Below are positions 1 to 11,111 of a DNA stretch of 64,000 bases, in pieces; position 1 is the stretch's first letter; each line of letters opens with the position of its first letter. Location of the stretch: assembly GCF_029227915.1 (NCBI RefSeq), contig NC_079876.1, forward strand, positions 32,285,828-32,349,827. The letters are read 5' to 3'. Position numbers and translations under genes: made by a program. The notes beneath the pieces are model-generated. The model did not search any database, was not told where the DNA came from, and was given only the letters and a program-made list of their open reading frames with translations. Origin of the DNA: Hydractinia symbiolongicarpus. Its lineage: Eukaryota; Cnidaria; Hydrozoa; Anthoathecata; Hydractiniidae.

Positions 1-150
1 GCGCCACTTTTTTTTCAAACCCTCTGGTAATTTACCGGAGCGTGTTGTGTTTGTTTGCTGGGACTTTATTGACATTGGAACATACATTGGATAAGTATTA
101 TTTGATAACTTTGTCTGTGTCTTTTGCTAGCAACCAAACAAACATTTAAG

Positions 151-250
151 TGCAAACTGCAGCTAGTGCATCTTTTAGTATATTTACTTACTGTTTATAT
201 CTTATTTACGTGCAAACTGTAGCTGGTGCATCTTTTAGTAAATTTACTTA
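151..250 (+). repeat. Two 40-bp direct repeats, 60 bp apart
   Basis: Positions 151-190 and 211-250 are nearly the same 40-bp sequence (start tgcaaactg, end atttactta) at a spacing of exactly 60 bp. They lie in the leader upstream of the first Helitron ORF and may be part of its promoter or 5' terminal structure. Confidence 0.75.
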
Positions 251-355
251 ATTTTTTGTCTGATTTTTAGACCCCTGCTGTGTCCTGCATTTTGGCATAG
301 ATATAGTAAAAGGGTTTGTGTACCTGATCAACCATTTAGTGCAGACAAATTCATC

Positions 356-952
356 ATGATATCAGTCCAAGCATATCGTGCCACCATCGGTTCTTTTTAT
401 AATGTAGCCGCTAGTCACTCCAATAACATTAAGAATGGTAGAAATTTTCACACACAATCAGGAATGTTTTTTGACAATCTTGATAATAACAACAACTTTA
501 TTTATTTTTTGAAACTTTTCATTTCGATAATTCTCATGTGTTGTCTGAGCTGTAACATTAATCTTGCATGTTTAAAGTTACTGTTATTGTTATCCGGGGA
601 TATTGAAAGCAATCCTGGACCCTTCAATAACAATGATATTGACTTCCAAATAACACTACAAGAATCTTATGCTGCCCATCTTCTAAATCAGTCAAATTCT
701 GCAGACCATATAGTTGCTTATGCTAGAAGTATTGGTCTGTCGAATATAACATATCGAGAAAATACAATAGGGGATGGCAACTGCTTTTATAGAGCAATAG
801 TACAGCAATTTAATCGCCCTGAGATCAGACAAATTGTACCCCCTGAACTACATTTTCAGGATCATCTCCAACGGCGAGAAGCTGTGGTCAAATTTGTTCG
901 CAAAAATAGTGATATGGAAATTTTTAAAAATAACAGAGATACCAATCGCTGA
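356..952 (+). pseudogene. Helitron first ORF: hydrophobic leader, 2A motif, truncated OTU protease
   Basis: 198 codons from an ATG at 356. Residues 48-80 are strongly hydrophobic and run straight into a canonical 2A motif GDIESNPGP (residues 81-89). Ribosome skipping would be expected between G88 and P89, releasing an 88-residue leader that resembles a signal or membrane segment. Downstream, residues 139-146 (GDGNCFYR) are the cysteine box of the OTU deubiquitinase family, with C143 as predicted nucleophile. The ORF ends at TGA 950-952 about 50 residues later, so the OTU histidine region is missing and the domain is incomplete. OTU domains are known in some Helitrons of animals; a 2A site in front of one is the unusual part. 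Confidence 0.85.
596..622 (+). other. 2A ribosome-skipping motif
   Basis: The codons read G-D-I-E-S-N-P-G-P, matching the 2A consensus D(V/I)ExNPGP, preceded by a run of five leucines and a serine, as is common upstream of active 2A sites. The predicted separation is between the glycine at 617-619 and the proline at 620-622. Confidence 0.9.
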
Positions 953-966
953 TCTTTGATGACAAT

Positions 967-1968
967 GTGAGCATTCCTCCTGTTACATCACTCAGTCCAC
1001 CTAAGAAAGTTCCTTGTTTGTCATCAAAAAGTACAATCCAGCCTGAAAATATAACCAATCAGGCTGGTGAAAAGGAAGTGACTACTTTGAAGGAAAGTCA
1101 AGATCTTTCAGTAGAGAAAATACTGGAATCTCTTATGTCTTCTTATAAAACAACAAAAAAGAAAAATGATAGAGAATATGCTGTAAAGCAAAAGTGTCTT
1201 CAGTTGAATATTAAATATGAAGAACCTGAAGTCAATGAAACAATTATCGAAACAAAAAGAAGGCGCTCTCGAATATATTATAGATGCAGAAAAGCCGTTT
1301 GTAAAACAGCTGTGGGTAAACAGAAAAATTCAAATTTAAAAAACCGACTAGTTACACTGCCAATCACTACACACAATCAGAAAAATATTTTGTCAACAAA
1401 TTTACCAACCACACAACAGTCCATACTAACAAATTTATCAACCCTACAGTCAATCTCAACAGTTGTCACAGGCAACCAGTTCAGTGATCAAGACAACATT
1501 TTTGGAAGTGAAACTGCCACCATTCATCAAAATCCCGATGTAGTGGCTGCTGTAATACAGTTTGAAGAAGGTGAGAAATTACATAGTTTATCAACCTGTA
1601 AAACTTGTCTTGAAACTCGACCAGTATTTCATGCAACACCTCCAATAAGACCTACTGCAAAAAATGAAACAAAACCAATTACCGTTAAGCCATGGAAAAT
1701 ATTCAGCGATGGTAGGTGTGATAGGTGTCACAGGGAGAGTCTTAGCGTGAAGACGCCTGCTAGATTTTCAGGTATACTGTCAGCTGATAATGACGACTTG
1801 GGTCCGTTACAGGATAACATCCGTCATAATGATATGCATTTTTCACCAGTACCACCATATCTCCAAAATTTGACCATACTGGAAGTAGCGTTGATTCGTT
1901 GTATCACATGGCATGCTTGCATCAAAAGGACATTGTATCAGTTTCCCTCAAAGAATGCAAATTGCTAA
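967..1968 (+). pseudogene. Helitron middle part: basic region, CxxC zinc finger, start of DUF6570-like domain
   Basis: An open stretch of 333 codons in a different frame from the OTU part, with no ATG at its start, so it is read as a broken continuation. It has a basic segment (TKRRRSRIYYRCRK, near residues 96-109), then two CxxC pairs (CKTC and CDRC) about 40 residues apart typical of the N-terminal zinc finger of Helitron transposases, then VPPYLQNLT...E..LI, which resembles the start of the DUF6570 domain in Helitron ORFs. The useful frame shifts at about 1930-1960 and continues in the frame of the next entry. Confidence 0.7.
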
Positions 1969-2041
1969 AGAATTGCCATCGTTACCATCGGATGTTGGAA
2001 TAGTGGTTATTAGAAAGAAGGGAAGTCAAAATTCGGTTTAA

Positions 2042-4582
2042 CAATATACCGTGCAAAGGGTTAAAGTTGAAAATGCATTACGAGGGCTGTGTTTTGGATA
2101 CCCAGAAGGGGGTGTTGAATGTCAAGATACTAAAAATAAACATCAATACAATGGCTCTGATCACATTGACAAACCTCTAAAAGGACGCTACTTCCAGTTC
2201 CTGCCAAATGAATACTATAAGGATGTCTCAATAAAATATGACCGCATTCAAAATTTACCAGAGATACGTTCTGAACTACCTGATTTGCCAGTTGTGGAAT
2301 TGCCAAATATCATACCAGAAGGAGATGAGGGTCCTGCTGAAAATCAATTTCAACAAAACCTACCTGAAGATGATGAGAGTATAACCCGTTCTGGTTTAGT
2401 GTGCCCCGTTGAACCTAAAGATGCTGACAAAGAGTTACGAACAATACTCGAAAAGCTCTTGGGTTCTGAAGATGCGGTTAATCAAGCTCTTTAACATGGC
2501 ACTGTTGCAAATGCAAATTTGGAATATACAAGAGAACAGCCTATTCGGGAATTAAAAACTCCGGGTATTTTTACTATGGCATACCCAACTGTTTTTATTA
2601 ATGGAAATTGTGACTTAACTGTTCCAAGATTAAATAAAATTAACTTTGAAGAATACATCGAACATATATATTATTGTTCTGATAATCGTGTAGCACGTCA
2701 TCCGTACTTGAATTTTTTCTTATTGAGCATGCGTTTGCGAATGCAAGCATTGCAGCAGGGTAGCTTTCTTGTTTTACAACAATTAAATGATGCTCACCTC
2801 ACAATCGCTGAACTTCGAGATAATTTACAAAATGATGATGATTCAGTTCCACGTAAAATTATTAGTATTGGAAAAAACCTGGTAAATACCGATCCATACT
2901 GAAGAGACCAAAAAAAAAAATTGGATGCCATGCTGTTTTTTAGACGAAATGAATTTGGCGATTTACCAGCATATTTTGATACCAACAGTTGTGCCGAATT
3001 TCATTGGAAACCATTGCATGAACTACTTATTAAGTATTATGCGTTGATAAACAATGTAAACGAAGATGCTGTACGCCAGCAAATGGAAAGTGATAATAAA
3101 TTCAAGCAGGAAATGATTCTACAAAATCTTCATATTGTGACACAGTATTTCGATGCAAGGACTATAAATTACTTCGCCACAGTTAGTAAGGAAGTATTTC
3201 AATATGATGACTATTGGTTGCGATATGAATTTGTTAAAAGTCGAGGTGAGATACATGGACACGCAATAATATCGTCATCTAAACATGCCCGGAAAGTCAA
3301 AACTATAATGGATAGCTTGTCTGATGATGTTGCAGACTCACAAGCATTAAAACCTGCAGCGCAAGAACTTCAAAATTGGTTACAAACAACAAATGAAGAC
3401 AGTAATGCCTTTTTTTTACCAATGTTTATTTCACTGCATCCTACTGGTGGAAATGAAATTATAGATACTTCTGGAATTAAAACTTGGGCTCCAAACAAAG
3501 ATCAATGGGCCAGACCAGAGGGGACTCAAGCTCCACCGGACCATAACCCATTGGCACAAGAACTTTCGGATGTTGCTAGTCATGAAGGTGGTATAAAAGA
3601 GCAACATACCTATCTTGTGAACAGGATTGGCCTCCATAATTGTAATTCCAATTGTTTGCGTTATCGCCGTAAGAATAAAAAAGATACTGCTCCACAGAAG
3701 TACTGTCGCTTTCATTTTGGCGATATTGATCCACAAACCAAAAAAACAAGTGGTAAAGAGATTCATCCTTTTAATGCTGTCATAACAGAAGGGGAACATC
3801 CTAGATATGAGGGACCACGGGATCATCCTCGCTTGATGATGCATGTAAAAACACGCCTACTTAGTTGGCTAGCAAATTGTGATAGTCAACCCATTATCGA
3901 TCAGAACTTTCTCGCTCTACAAAAATACATTGCTAGTTATGCTTGCAAAGGTGCTGCTTCAACGGAAGATTTAGTACATGTTTATCGCCATCTCATTGAA
4001 AACACTGATGATGGAAGCACTGTTAAAAATTTGGCTCAACGACTACTTTAAAAAATTGCGGGTTTAGTAGATGTTCCAGGTGCTGCGGCGGATTTCATTA
4101 ATAGTGGTGGTCGTCTGACTAGATGTACCAGAAATTTTCGATACATTGGTATCAGTGGTTTCCGAGCCTTGGATACGTCTGGTGAAGATGGAACTGTTAC
4201 AAAAAGTAGCGCATTAGACAAATACTTAAGTGATAAGCGGAGAGAAACTGAGCCAGAAATATCATTATGGAACTGGAGCAAAAAGTGTAATTGTACCTGC
4301 AAAGTAGATCACGTCCCAGTTTTTACAGGAATATCTACAAAACCTGTCTGGCCTGTTACTGAGGACTATGCAAAAGCTATGCTCATTACATTTTCTGTTG
4401 GAACGTGGCACAATACCGAAGATTTGAAGGGACAACATGAGTCATTTGCTGCTGCTTTGGCTTCCCTTGTTCAAACTGAAGAATGCCCATCAATATTAAT
4501 TGATTCATTGAAAAAGGCTAAACAATCATTCGATAAAAAAAGCGAGAGAACACAAAGTCACACCTGTGCAATCAATATTTAA
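2042..4582 (+). pseudogene. Helitron replication initiator (Rep, HUH type), broken by in-frame stops
   Basis: One reading frame runs the whole length, interrupted only by stops at 2039-2041 (TAA, just upstream), 2492-2494 (TAA), 2900-2902 (TGA) and 4049-4051 (TAA), and ending with TAA at 4580-4582. It holds the Helitron N-terminal region and the Rep nuclease: the HUH-type motif HGH in YEFVKSRGEIHGHAII (about 3223-3270) and the tyrosine pair in QKYIASYACKG (about 3922-3954), which form the metal site and the nucleophile that nick single strands in rolling-circle transposition. A cysteine-rich insert (CNSNCLRYRR, CRFHFG) lies between them. The pattern of stops without frameshifts suggests slow point decay. 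Confidence 0.85.
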
Positions 4583-4595
4583 ACCATAATTTAAA

Positions 4596-4888
4596 TACAA
4601 TATTTAAATACTCAGTGTTCGGATCAATCATCACAATATACAGATGCAAGTTCCCAATGTTCCCAAAATTCTGCCATTGCACAAGCGAACATAGGTAGAG
4701 CAATAATGAGAGATATTGCTAGGCACCATGTTGCTGATATCAATGAGCCGAATGTACAACAGGTTCTTCCTGATGGTGGGCCTACATTTGATTGGAATAA
4801 TTATGCAATTCAAAGTTTTGGTAGTCAATGGCCAATTAATGCTGACATATGGTTACAATCTATATCTGAAGAAGCAAAAAAAAAATGA
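4596..4888 (+). pseudogene. Helitron Rep-helicase linker
   Basis: The Rep frame reopens after a second stop at 4592-4594 and runs to 4888. The sequence (for example RDIARHHVADINEPNVQQVL) is Helitron-like linker with no motif of its own. It ends in a run of ten A (4876-4885), where the frame changes into that of the helicase, so a homopolymer indel is the likely lesion. Confidence 0.6.
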
Positions 4889-6466
4889 ATTGCAGCATGC
4901 TGAAGATTGTACTTTACCCCAAATAAACATCTTAAATGCTAATGAATTACAAAGAACAGTCATTGGTATAAATCTTCAGCATTTATTACAAGTCGCAAAA
5001 GGAACTTTGCCAACAGGTACCCAGCCAATACGTTTATTAATACAAGGAACAGCCGGTGTCGGGAAAACATTCATCATTACCGCGCTTAACTAGAATCGTT
5101 CGTCGTATTTTTAAGCGAAATTCTAAACTTGGCCCCAACTGGGGCAGCATCAGTCCTCATACCTAATGGTCGCACTATACACTCAATGACTCCACCACCA
5201 CACAAACTTAAAAAAGATAAGAATTTAAATTCTGTCCAGCTTTCTGACTATCTGTTGGGTGATGTAGCTCTAAGAAAGCTAAGAAAATATACAGGCATGC
5301 ATGAAAACAATGAACTGAAATTGATTCAACTTAATATTGATGAACGTAGCATGCAGTCGAAGCTTCTAGTGGCTTGGTGCAGCCAAAGATTATGTGAGGC
5401 AACAGGAGACTTTGATAATTATTATGGAGGTGTACCAACTGTCAATTTCTTTAGGGGCCTTGGTCAACTTGGACCAATTCGTGCTTTGGATTTACATCAG
5501 CCGCCGAAACATGATGATTCCACAATCAACTTTGCTGGTTATGCAATCTATCGCTCATTTCACGATGTTATTGTTCTTACAGAAACAATGCGCCAAGGAC
5601 CCGATCAGTTGGCGCTTCTACAGCGGCTACTTAGAATACGCAATGGATCGATTACTCAACAAGACTGGCAAGATATAAATAGTCGTTATGAAAATGCTTT
5701 GCCCCATTTAAAAAAATGTAACTTTTTGCATGGTCGCGTCCTTACATTAATGGAAACATGGAATGAAGTTAATGAAGAAAACCATAATAAATTAGCTAAC
5801 CTCGGTGTGCCAGTTGCTGTTATTCCATCAAGAGGGCGTGGAACACATCACTCTTTAACTGATAAGCAACTGGGTCAAATACCACTAAGATCTTTAATGG
5901 CAGTTGGTGCAACTGTAATCCTTACCAAGAACCAAAAGGGTCTTACAGGCCTTGGCCTAAATAATGGTGCCATGGAAAAAGTAATTGCAATCCTTTATTC
6001 ACCAAATATGTCACCACCTGAATTTCCAATAGCTGTTGTAGTCGATTTCCTAAATTATAAAGGCCCGTCATGGATTCAAGAACATCCGAAATGGATACCA
6101 ATTACTGCTGTTGAAGGTCGATGTGAGTCTGATTGTTGCAGCAGAAATGGCCTGCCGTTAATGCCAGGATATGCAATAACAATTGCCAAAAGTCAGGGTA
6201 TGTCAATTGGAGATGGTAAAACTGCCACCCACATGCGTATCAAGTTACAACAATCAATTCAGATGGAAAAAAATAACCTTGGTACAGCTTACACTGCATT
6301 CTCCAGATGCGAAAAAGAAAGAAATTGGGCACTTGTCGAACCAATTACTCAAGAACGACTCTTGTACATTAATACACATCCCCGTATGAAAGCCAGACAA
6401 GAGGAAGAGAAACGCCTGAAGGCATTATCGAATAAAACCGTCAAAAAATACAATATCACTATGTAA
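4886..6466 (+). pseudogene. Helitron helicase (Pif1/RecD-like SF1), frameshifted
   Basis: The C-terminal helicase that unwinds the strand during Helitron transposition. Walker A GTAGVGKT is at about 5047-5070; then TAG at 5091-5093 and two frame changes before 5129, after which 445 codons are open. Visible motifs: APTGAA (Ia), VGATVILTKN, GYAITIAKSQG and TAFSRCEKERNW (motifs V-VI). Walker B reads DERSM instead of the usual DE(I/Y)SM and the GDxxQLPP block reads RGLGQLGP, so even apart from the frameshifts the ATPase would be impaired. Stop TAA at 6464-6466. Confidence 0.85.
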
Positions 6467-6574
6467 ATTGCACATGTATAATATGCCTATCTCATTCATA
6501 ATGATAATTACAATCTGAATTCACCTATTTTGTAGACAATCACAATCTTGGCCCCTAAAAACAATTCTAATCTG

Positions 6575-7190
6575 AACAAGGTGCAAATGCAACCTGAACA
6601 AGGTGCATTGACATTACAGCATTATACTGATTATTAATGGTGTTGTTGGAGGTGGAGGTGGAGGGTCATAACACAGCCTAACAAAGGTCTGTGATTGTTA
6701 CATTAACCACTGATGCATTTAATATCCAGTTGCATATCTATTTTATCCGTATCACATCGATCGTCATACCACAATTACCGTACCATTTTGACTTATCGCA
6801 ATCAACATATCGTCTGTACCCTACCGATTATCATACCACAATTACCATGCCGCATGACCGAATGCAACCTGAACCAAGTGCATCTCTAATACAGCTTTGT
6901 GCTGATTATTAATGGCGTTGTAAGCCAATTGCAACCTGAACAAGGTGCATTAATATTGCAGCTCTGTGCTGATTATTAATGGCGTTGTAAGCCAATTGCA
7001 ACCTAAACGAGGTGCATTAACATTACAGCTTTGTGCTGATTATTAATGGCGTTGTAAGCCAATTGCAACCTAAACGAGGTGCATTAACATTACAGCTTTG
7101 TGCTGATTATTAATGGCGTTGTAAGCCAATTGCAACCTGAACAAGGTGCACATGCAACCTAAACAAGGTGTGCATTACAGCATTGAGCTG
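6575..7190 (+). repeat. Approximately 67-bp tandem repeats downstream of the Helitron coding part
   Basis: About five to six copies of a 67-bp unit containing cctgaacaaggtgcatt, acagctttgtgctgatt and ggcgttgtaagccaatt. Adjacent copies at 6930-7140 are almost the same. A stretch of the second repeat type (see 7560-8065) interrupts at 6740-6862. Confidence 0.85.
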
Positions 7191-7570
7191 ATTGCACAAA
7201 TTTTTTTATAAGCAACTTAGGATTGTAGTCAGATCTTAAGTTATTTTTTACCCAATACCCAGGTCTGAAGGTTCTTAATGGTTGTTTAATTTTATTTAAC
7301 TAATTTTTGTAATATATCTAAACGGGGGAAATGAAAAGAAGTCATATTGCTGTTAAAAAAAAAATTCTTGAAAAAAAACTGAGAAGTTTTTTAGTTTTCT
7401 TTTCTTCTTTTGTTCAAAAAGTGTGTCTTTTTTCTATTTTCTCAAAAAAAAAAAATTTTTGCTGATGCTTTTATTTGTACAAAACTAAATTTTTTTAAAA
7501 TTCAGTTCAGTTACTTATAAAAAGAATGTGTATTAACATAAAGGTTTAAATTCAAAACCTTACCATACAT
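7190..7570 (+). repeat. Non-tandem spacer, duplicated at 8280-8769 plus 10210-10240
   Basis: An AT-rich spacer with markers agctgattgcacaa, aacggggga and ttcagttcagtt. The same markers recur in the same order from 8290 to 8769, and the last marker, tgtgtattaacata, appears at 7527 and again only after the LINE, at about 10217. The two copies are diverged, so the duplication is old. Confidence 0.7.
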
Positions 7571-8065
7571 ACGGCCTTATCGCAATCAACATATTGTCTG
7601 TACCGTCCCTGTCATACCACGATTACCATGCTGTTTTGACTTATCGCAATCAACATCTCGTCTTTACCTTATTGGTCATCATAACACAATTACCATACCA
7701 TTTCGACTTTTTGCAATCAACATATTGCCTTACCGTACCGATCATCATACCACAATTACCATTTCGACCTAAAGGATTCAACATAAATCGGCAGTACCCA
7801 TCATACCACAATTACCATACCGTTTTCACTTATCGCAATCAACGTATCGTCTGTACCTTACCGATCATCATAACAGACTTACAATACCCTTTCGATTTAC
7901 CAGATTCAACATATCGCCTGCACCCATTATACCACAATTACCATACCGTTTCGACTTATCCCAATCAACATATCGTTTTACCATACCGATCATTGTACCA
8001 CAATTACCATACCCTTTCTACTTACCAGATTCAACATATTGTCTGTACCCATTATATCACAATTA
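7560..8065 (+). repeat. Tandem array of two alternating unit lengths (about 66 and 57 bp)
   Basis: Units begin with taccacaattaccatacc and contain ttatcgcaatcaacatatcg (long unit) or ttaccagattcaacatatcg (short unit). In the second half the long and short forms alternate. The array has no conserved reading frame; an open stretch of 158 codons across it is a by-product of the repeat. Confidence 0.8.
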
Positions 8066-8300
8066 CTTAAACAAGGTACACTAATACTACAGCTTTATGC
8101 TGATTATTCATGGCGTTGTAGGCCAATTGCAACCTGAACAAGGTGCATTAACATTACAGCTTTGTGCTGATTGTTAAAGGCGTTGTAAGCCAATTGCAGC
8201 CTGAACAAGGTGCATTAACATTACAGCTTTGTGCTGATTATTAATGGCGTTGTAGGCCAATTGCAGCCTGAACAAGGTGCATTACAGCATTGAGCTGATT
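8066..8300 (+). repeat. Second block of the 67-bp repeats
   Basis: Three copies of the same unit as at 6575-7190, again followed by agctgattgcacaa. Block plus spacer therefore form a larger duplicated module, one copy beginning near 6.9 kb and one near 8.07 kb. Confidence 0.8.
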
Positions 8301-8793
8301 GCACAATTTTTTTATAAGCAAATTGGATTTTGGTCAGATCTCATGTTATTTTTGTAAATTAGTTTTTCACCAATAAAACGCATGATACTTGTAGTTTTCA
8401 AAAATGTCTTCATTTTTTGATAAGAGGCTTAATAAAAGAAGTTTAATCGCCGGCAAACGAAAACCCTCGATTTCCCCTAAGTCCCGGACACGACCCTTAT
8501 AGTCAAACGTAGACAAAGAAAGTACCCAGGGAGTAAACTCATTTCCCGAACGATATTTATTTATTTTTTTAAGTCTAATTTTTGTTAAACATATATATAA
8601 TAAACGGGAAAAAGAAACTAAGTCATATTTTTGGTAAAAAAGATATTTCTTAAAAATAAACTGAAGTGTGCAAAAAAAATTATTCTTGCTTGTGCTTATA
8701 TTTGTCCAGAACTAAAATTGCTTAAAACATTTCAAATCCAGTTCAGTTGCTTAAAAAATGAGTTGCTTCATCATCATCATCATCATTCTCGGC

Positions 8794-9423
8794 TTAACGT
8801 CCGTTTTCCATGCTAGCATGGGTTGGACGGGGTATATTAATGACCCTCTTCCAATCTGATCTAGACTGTGTTAGATCTAAACTCAACTTCCTCTCTATCA
8901 AGGCTGTCCTTATAACCTCCTGCCAAGTCTTTCTCGGTCTGCCTCTGGGCTTTGCCCCAGGAACTATCAAGTCTCTACACTTTCTTACCCAATTATCCTC
9001 CTCCATTCTTTCCAAGTGCCCCAGCCAATTCAATCTTCTTATCTGGATAACATCTTTAATTCTACAGAGACTTAGCCTGCTTCTTAGCTCATCTGAACTC
9101 TTTCTGTCTCTCAGACTGGCATTACACATCCACCTAACCATTCTCACATCATTCCTTTCTAAACGGTCAAGATCTTCCTGCTTCACTGCCCATGTCTCAC
9201 TACCGTACAACATAACACTTCTTACACAGGCCTCATACAACCTACCTTTTACCTCAATTGACAGGACTCTGCTAGTCAATAAAGGAAGTAACTCTCTAAA
9301 CTTTTTCCAAGCAGAACCTATCCTGCAAGTAACACTTCTTCCAACACCCCCTTCACTGCCCAACATATCACCTAAGTAACAGAAGTTCTTAACTATCTCT
9401 AACGAGCCACTGTTGTACATCAT
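8794..9423 (-). pseudogene. LINE C-terminal domain
   Basis: 209 residues with the widespread LINE C-terminal block CYLGDML, YGSETWAVKQEDLDRLE, MVRWMC, LNWLGHLERM and GRPRKTW. This follows the RT in many non-LTR elements (often annotated as endonuclease-reverse transcriptase C-terminus). The stop lies inside the conserved 3' end, which pairs catgctagcatg with the microsatellite tail. Confidence 0.85.
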
Positions 9424-9444
9424 TAAAGCTGGAAATACTTCATT

Positions 9445-9645
9445 CTATATAATCTCACCTTTGCAACGCTTGCATACAAACTGTATGCCAGCTCTTAACC
9501 TTCCACTAATACTACTGCACTTCTTATGTACCCAATTCTTGCAAGTCTGACAAAAAATTGAGTTACTACCAACCCCTTTCCTGCAAACTCCACAAGGCCA
9601 CTTTCCAACTACAAGGTCACACTTGGCTGCAATGCTACTTATCAT
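9445..9645 (-). pseudogene. LINE PHD-like zinc finger segment
   Basis: Contains CGVCRKGV...CQTCKNWVHKKC...CKRC, a C4-H-C3-like arrangement similar to PHD fingers, lying between RT and C-terminal domain of the same LINE. Chromatin or RNA binding is the general role of such fingers; the role in this LINE is not known to me. The frame is interrupted on both sides. Confidence 0.65.
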
Positions 9646-9714
9646 GACTTTAGACTTTGCTGTGTTTACCTTCAGCCCTTTCTCTTCTAGTCCTTTCTTC
9701 CACTTCTCAAACTT

Positions 9715-10205
9715 TTAAACTAATTCTTCCATCGACTCTACTATGAGAACCAAATCATCTGCATACAATAACTCCCATGGGCAACCTGTTCTGAACTCCA
9801 TCGACAGCGCTTCTAAGACTAGAACAAACAACAAAGGACTAAGTACAGAACCCTGATGTACACCAACATTTACACTAAATTCATCACTAAGTGAATCGTT
9901 AATCCTGACACGACTTTTAGCATTGCTGTACATAGACTGAACCATCGTAACTAGCCACTCATCCACACCTAATTTTCTCATAGCCCACCAAATAACTTTA
10001 CGTGGCACTCTATCAAAAGCTTTCTCTAAATCTACAAAGGCAAAATAGAGATTCTTTCTCTTTCCTAAATACTTTTCCTGAAGCTGTCTGAGTAAAAATA
10101 TTGCATCTGTAGTGCCACGCCCTGGAACAAAACCAAATTGCATCTTATCTATATCAATTCTTTCTCTAAGTAACTTATCAATCACTCTTTCAATAACTTT
10201 GCTTA
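9715..10205 (-). pseudogene. LINE reverse transcriptase fragment (YADD)
   Basis: Reverse transcriptase palm and fingers: QFGFVPGRGTTDAIFLLRQL, FVDLEKAFDRVPR, VHQGSVLSPLLF and the catalytic YADDLVL near the downstream end. The N-terminal endonuclease is absent, so this is a 5'-truncated, dead copy. A TAA at 9715-9717 ends the frame. Confidence 0.9.
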
Positions 10206-10209
10206 TTGA

Positions 10210-10510
10210 AAAAAATTGTGTATTAACATAATCCAATTTCAAAACCTGAACAAGGTGCATTACTATTACAACATTATGCTGCTTATTAACATATCGCACC
10301 ATATGCAACCTAAACAAGGTGCTTTAACATTACAGCATTATTCAGTCTCATCTGTACCCTACCGATCATCACAGCCCAATCACCCTACCATAACGACTTA
10401 CAACAATCAACCTACCAGCCATCACACCTCAGTTACTGTAAGTTATGCAACATCAAGTAAACAATTACATCACCAAAATGGGGTAACTCTTTCTTACTTA
10501 AAATGTTAAT
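10210..10510 (+). repeat. Remnants of both Helitron repeat families
   Basis: After the LINE the spacer resumes (tgtgtattaacata), then two units with cctgaacaaggtgcatta and a degenerate piece of the accacaattacc family. The repeats fade out by about 10.5 kb, where the Helitron 3' end may lie. Confidence 0.6.
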
Positions 10511-11109
10511 TGCAACATAAATCTGTCCTTTATTTTAGGTATGACCTGCTTAGTCCCATTGGCTACCTTCTCGTGGTGCAGGTTGTCAAGAAGAGCTTGT
10601 AGACATATGACATTTTTACTTAGGATATTAAAATTTAATAAATACATGTTGTTTTGAAGTAGAGTAGAAATGTGTCCACACGCTCTTCAACCAACAGCCA
10701 GGGCAATAAAACTCTCTTTGCATGAAATGTTTGCAAACATTCTTTTTCTTTCAGTGCTTTTAACTCCCATTAAAAGGTGTTGTATTAGAAATTTACCTAA
10801 TTGCTTAATATTAGTTTTAAATTTATATTTAGTGACATAATAATAATTATGGATAACGAAATTTTTGATGTACGTATTTTCATAGTTTGCTTTTTACCTT
10901 TTCAATACTGAAATTGCATTTCTTTGATGCAAAATTTTGCATTCATATAAAGCTTTTTGTATTAAAATTTAATACTGAGGAAGGTTTGAGACACATTTGT
11001 GTCCTATGTTTCTGTGTTATATCTTTACAGCAATTGCTAAAAAATTTGCCACATAACGGCGATGTTACATAGACTAGCTGTTTCTATTTGGTTGGTCTCC
11101 TGACTGCCA
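10511..11109. other. No recognised feature
   Basis: AT-rich sequence without a convincing exon, repeat or terminal structure. Open stretches are short and low in complexity. Confidence 0.6.
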
Positions 11110-11111
11110 TA

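Larger units (their letters stand above)
8770..10209 (-). mobile_element. 5'-truncated LINE with (ATG)n 3' tail, nested in the Helitron repeats
   Basis: A non-LTR retrotransposon fragment on the minus strand. Its 3' end is a run of six (ATG) at 8770-8787 rather than poly(A), and the 5' end stops inside the reverse transcriptase. The empty site can be read from the sister spacer copy at 7500-7570: cagttcagtt...tgtgtattaacata is continuous there but split here. No clear target duplication longer than a few bases is visible. Protein order: RT, PHD-like finger, C-terminal domain. Confidence 0.8.
1..10510 (+). mobile_element. Decayed autonomous Helitron (Helentron/Helitron2 type) with repeat-rich 3' region
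   Basis: A rolling-circle transposon recognised by its protein order: OTU protease, zinc finger/DUF6570-like part, Rep with HUH motif, and Pif1-type helicase, all on the plus strand from 356 to 6466. Two families of tandem repeats and an internal duplication follow, down to about 10.5 kb. I could not find either terminus: no clear TC start or CTRR end with hairpin is visible, which fits Helentrons, whose ends differ from canonical Helitrons. The outer limits given are approximate. At least seven in-frame stops and four frameshifts make it dead. A LINE sits inside the downstream repeats. Confidence 0.75.

Noticed and set aside
356-952. 2A motif as a sign of an integrated RNA virus
   Set aside because: The same ORF continues into an OTU start and is followed by Helitron Rep and helicase; no viral polymerase or capsid is seen.
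7594-8070. 158-codon ORF with repeated YHNYH motifs
   Set aside because: Produced by the tandem repeat array; unit lengths are not kept to multiples of three.
8794-9423. Plus-strand ORF at 8810-9379
   Set aside because: Antisense shadow of the LINE C-terminal domain on the minus strand.
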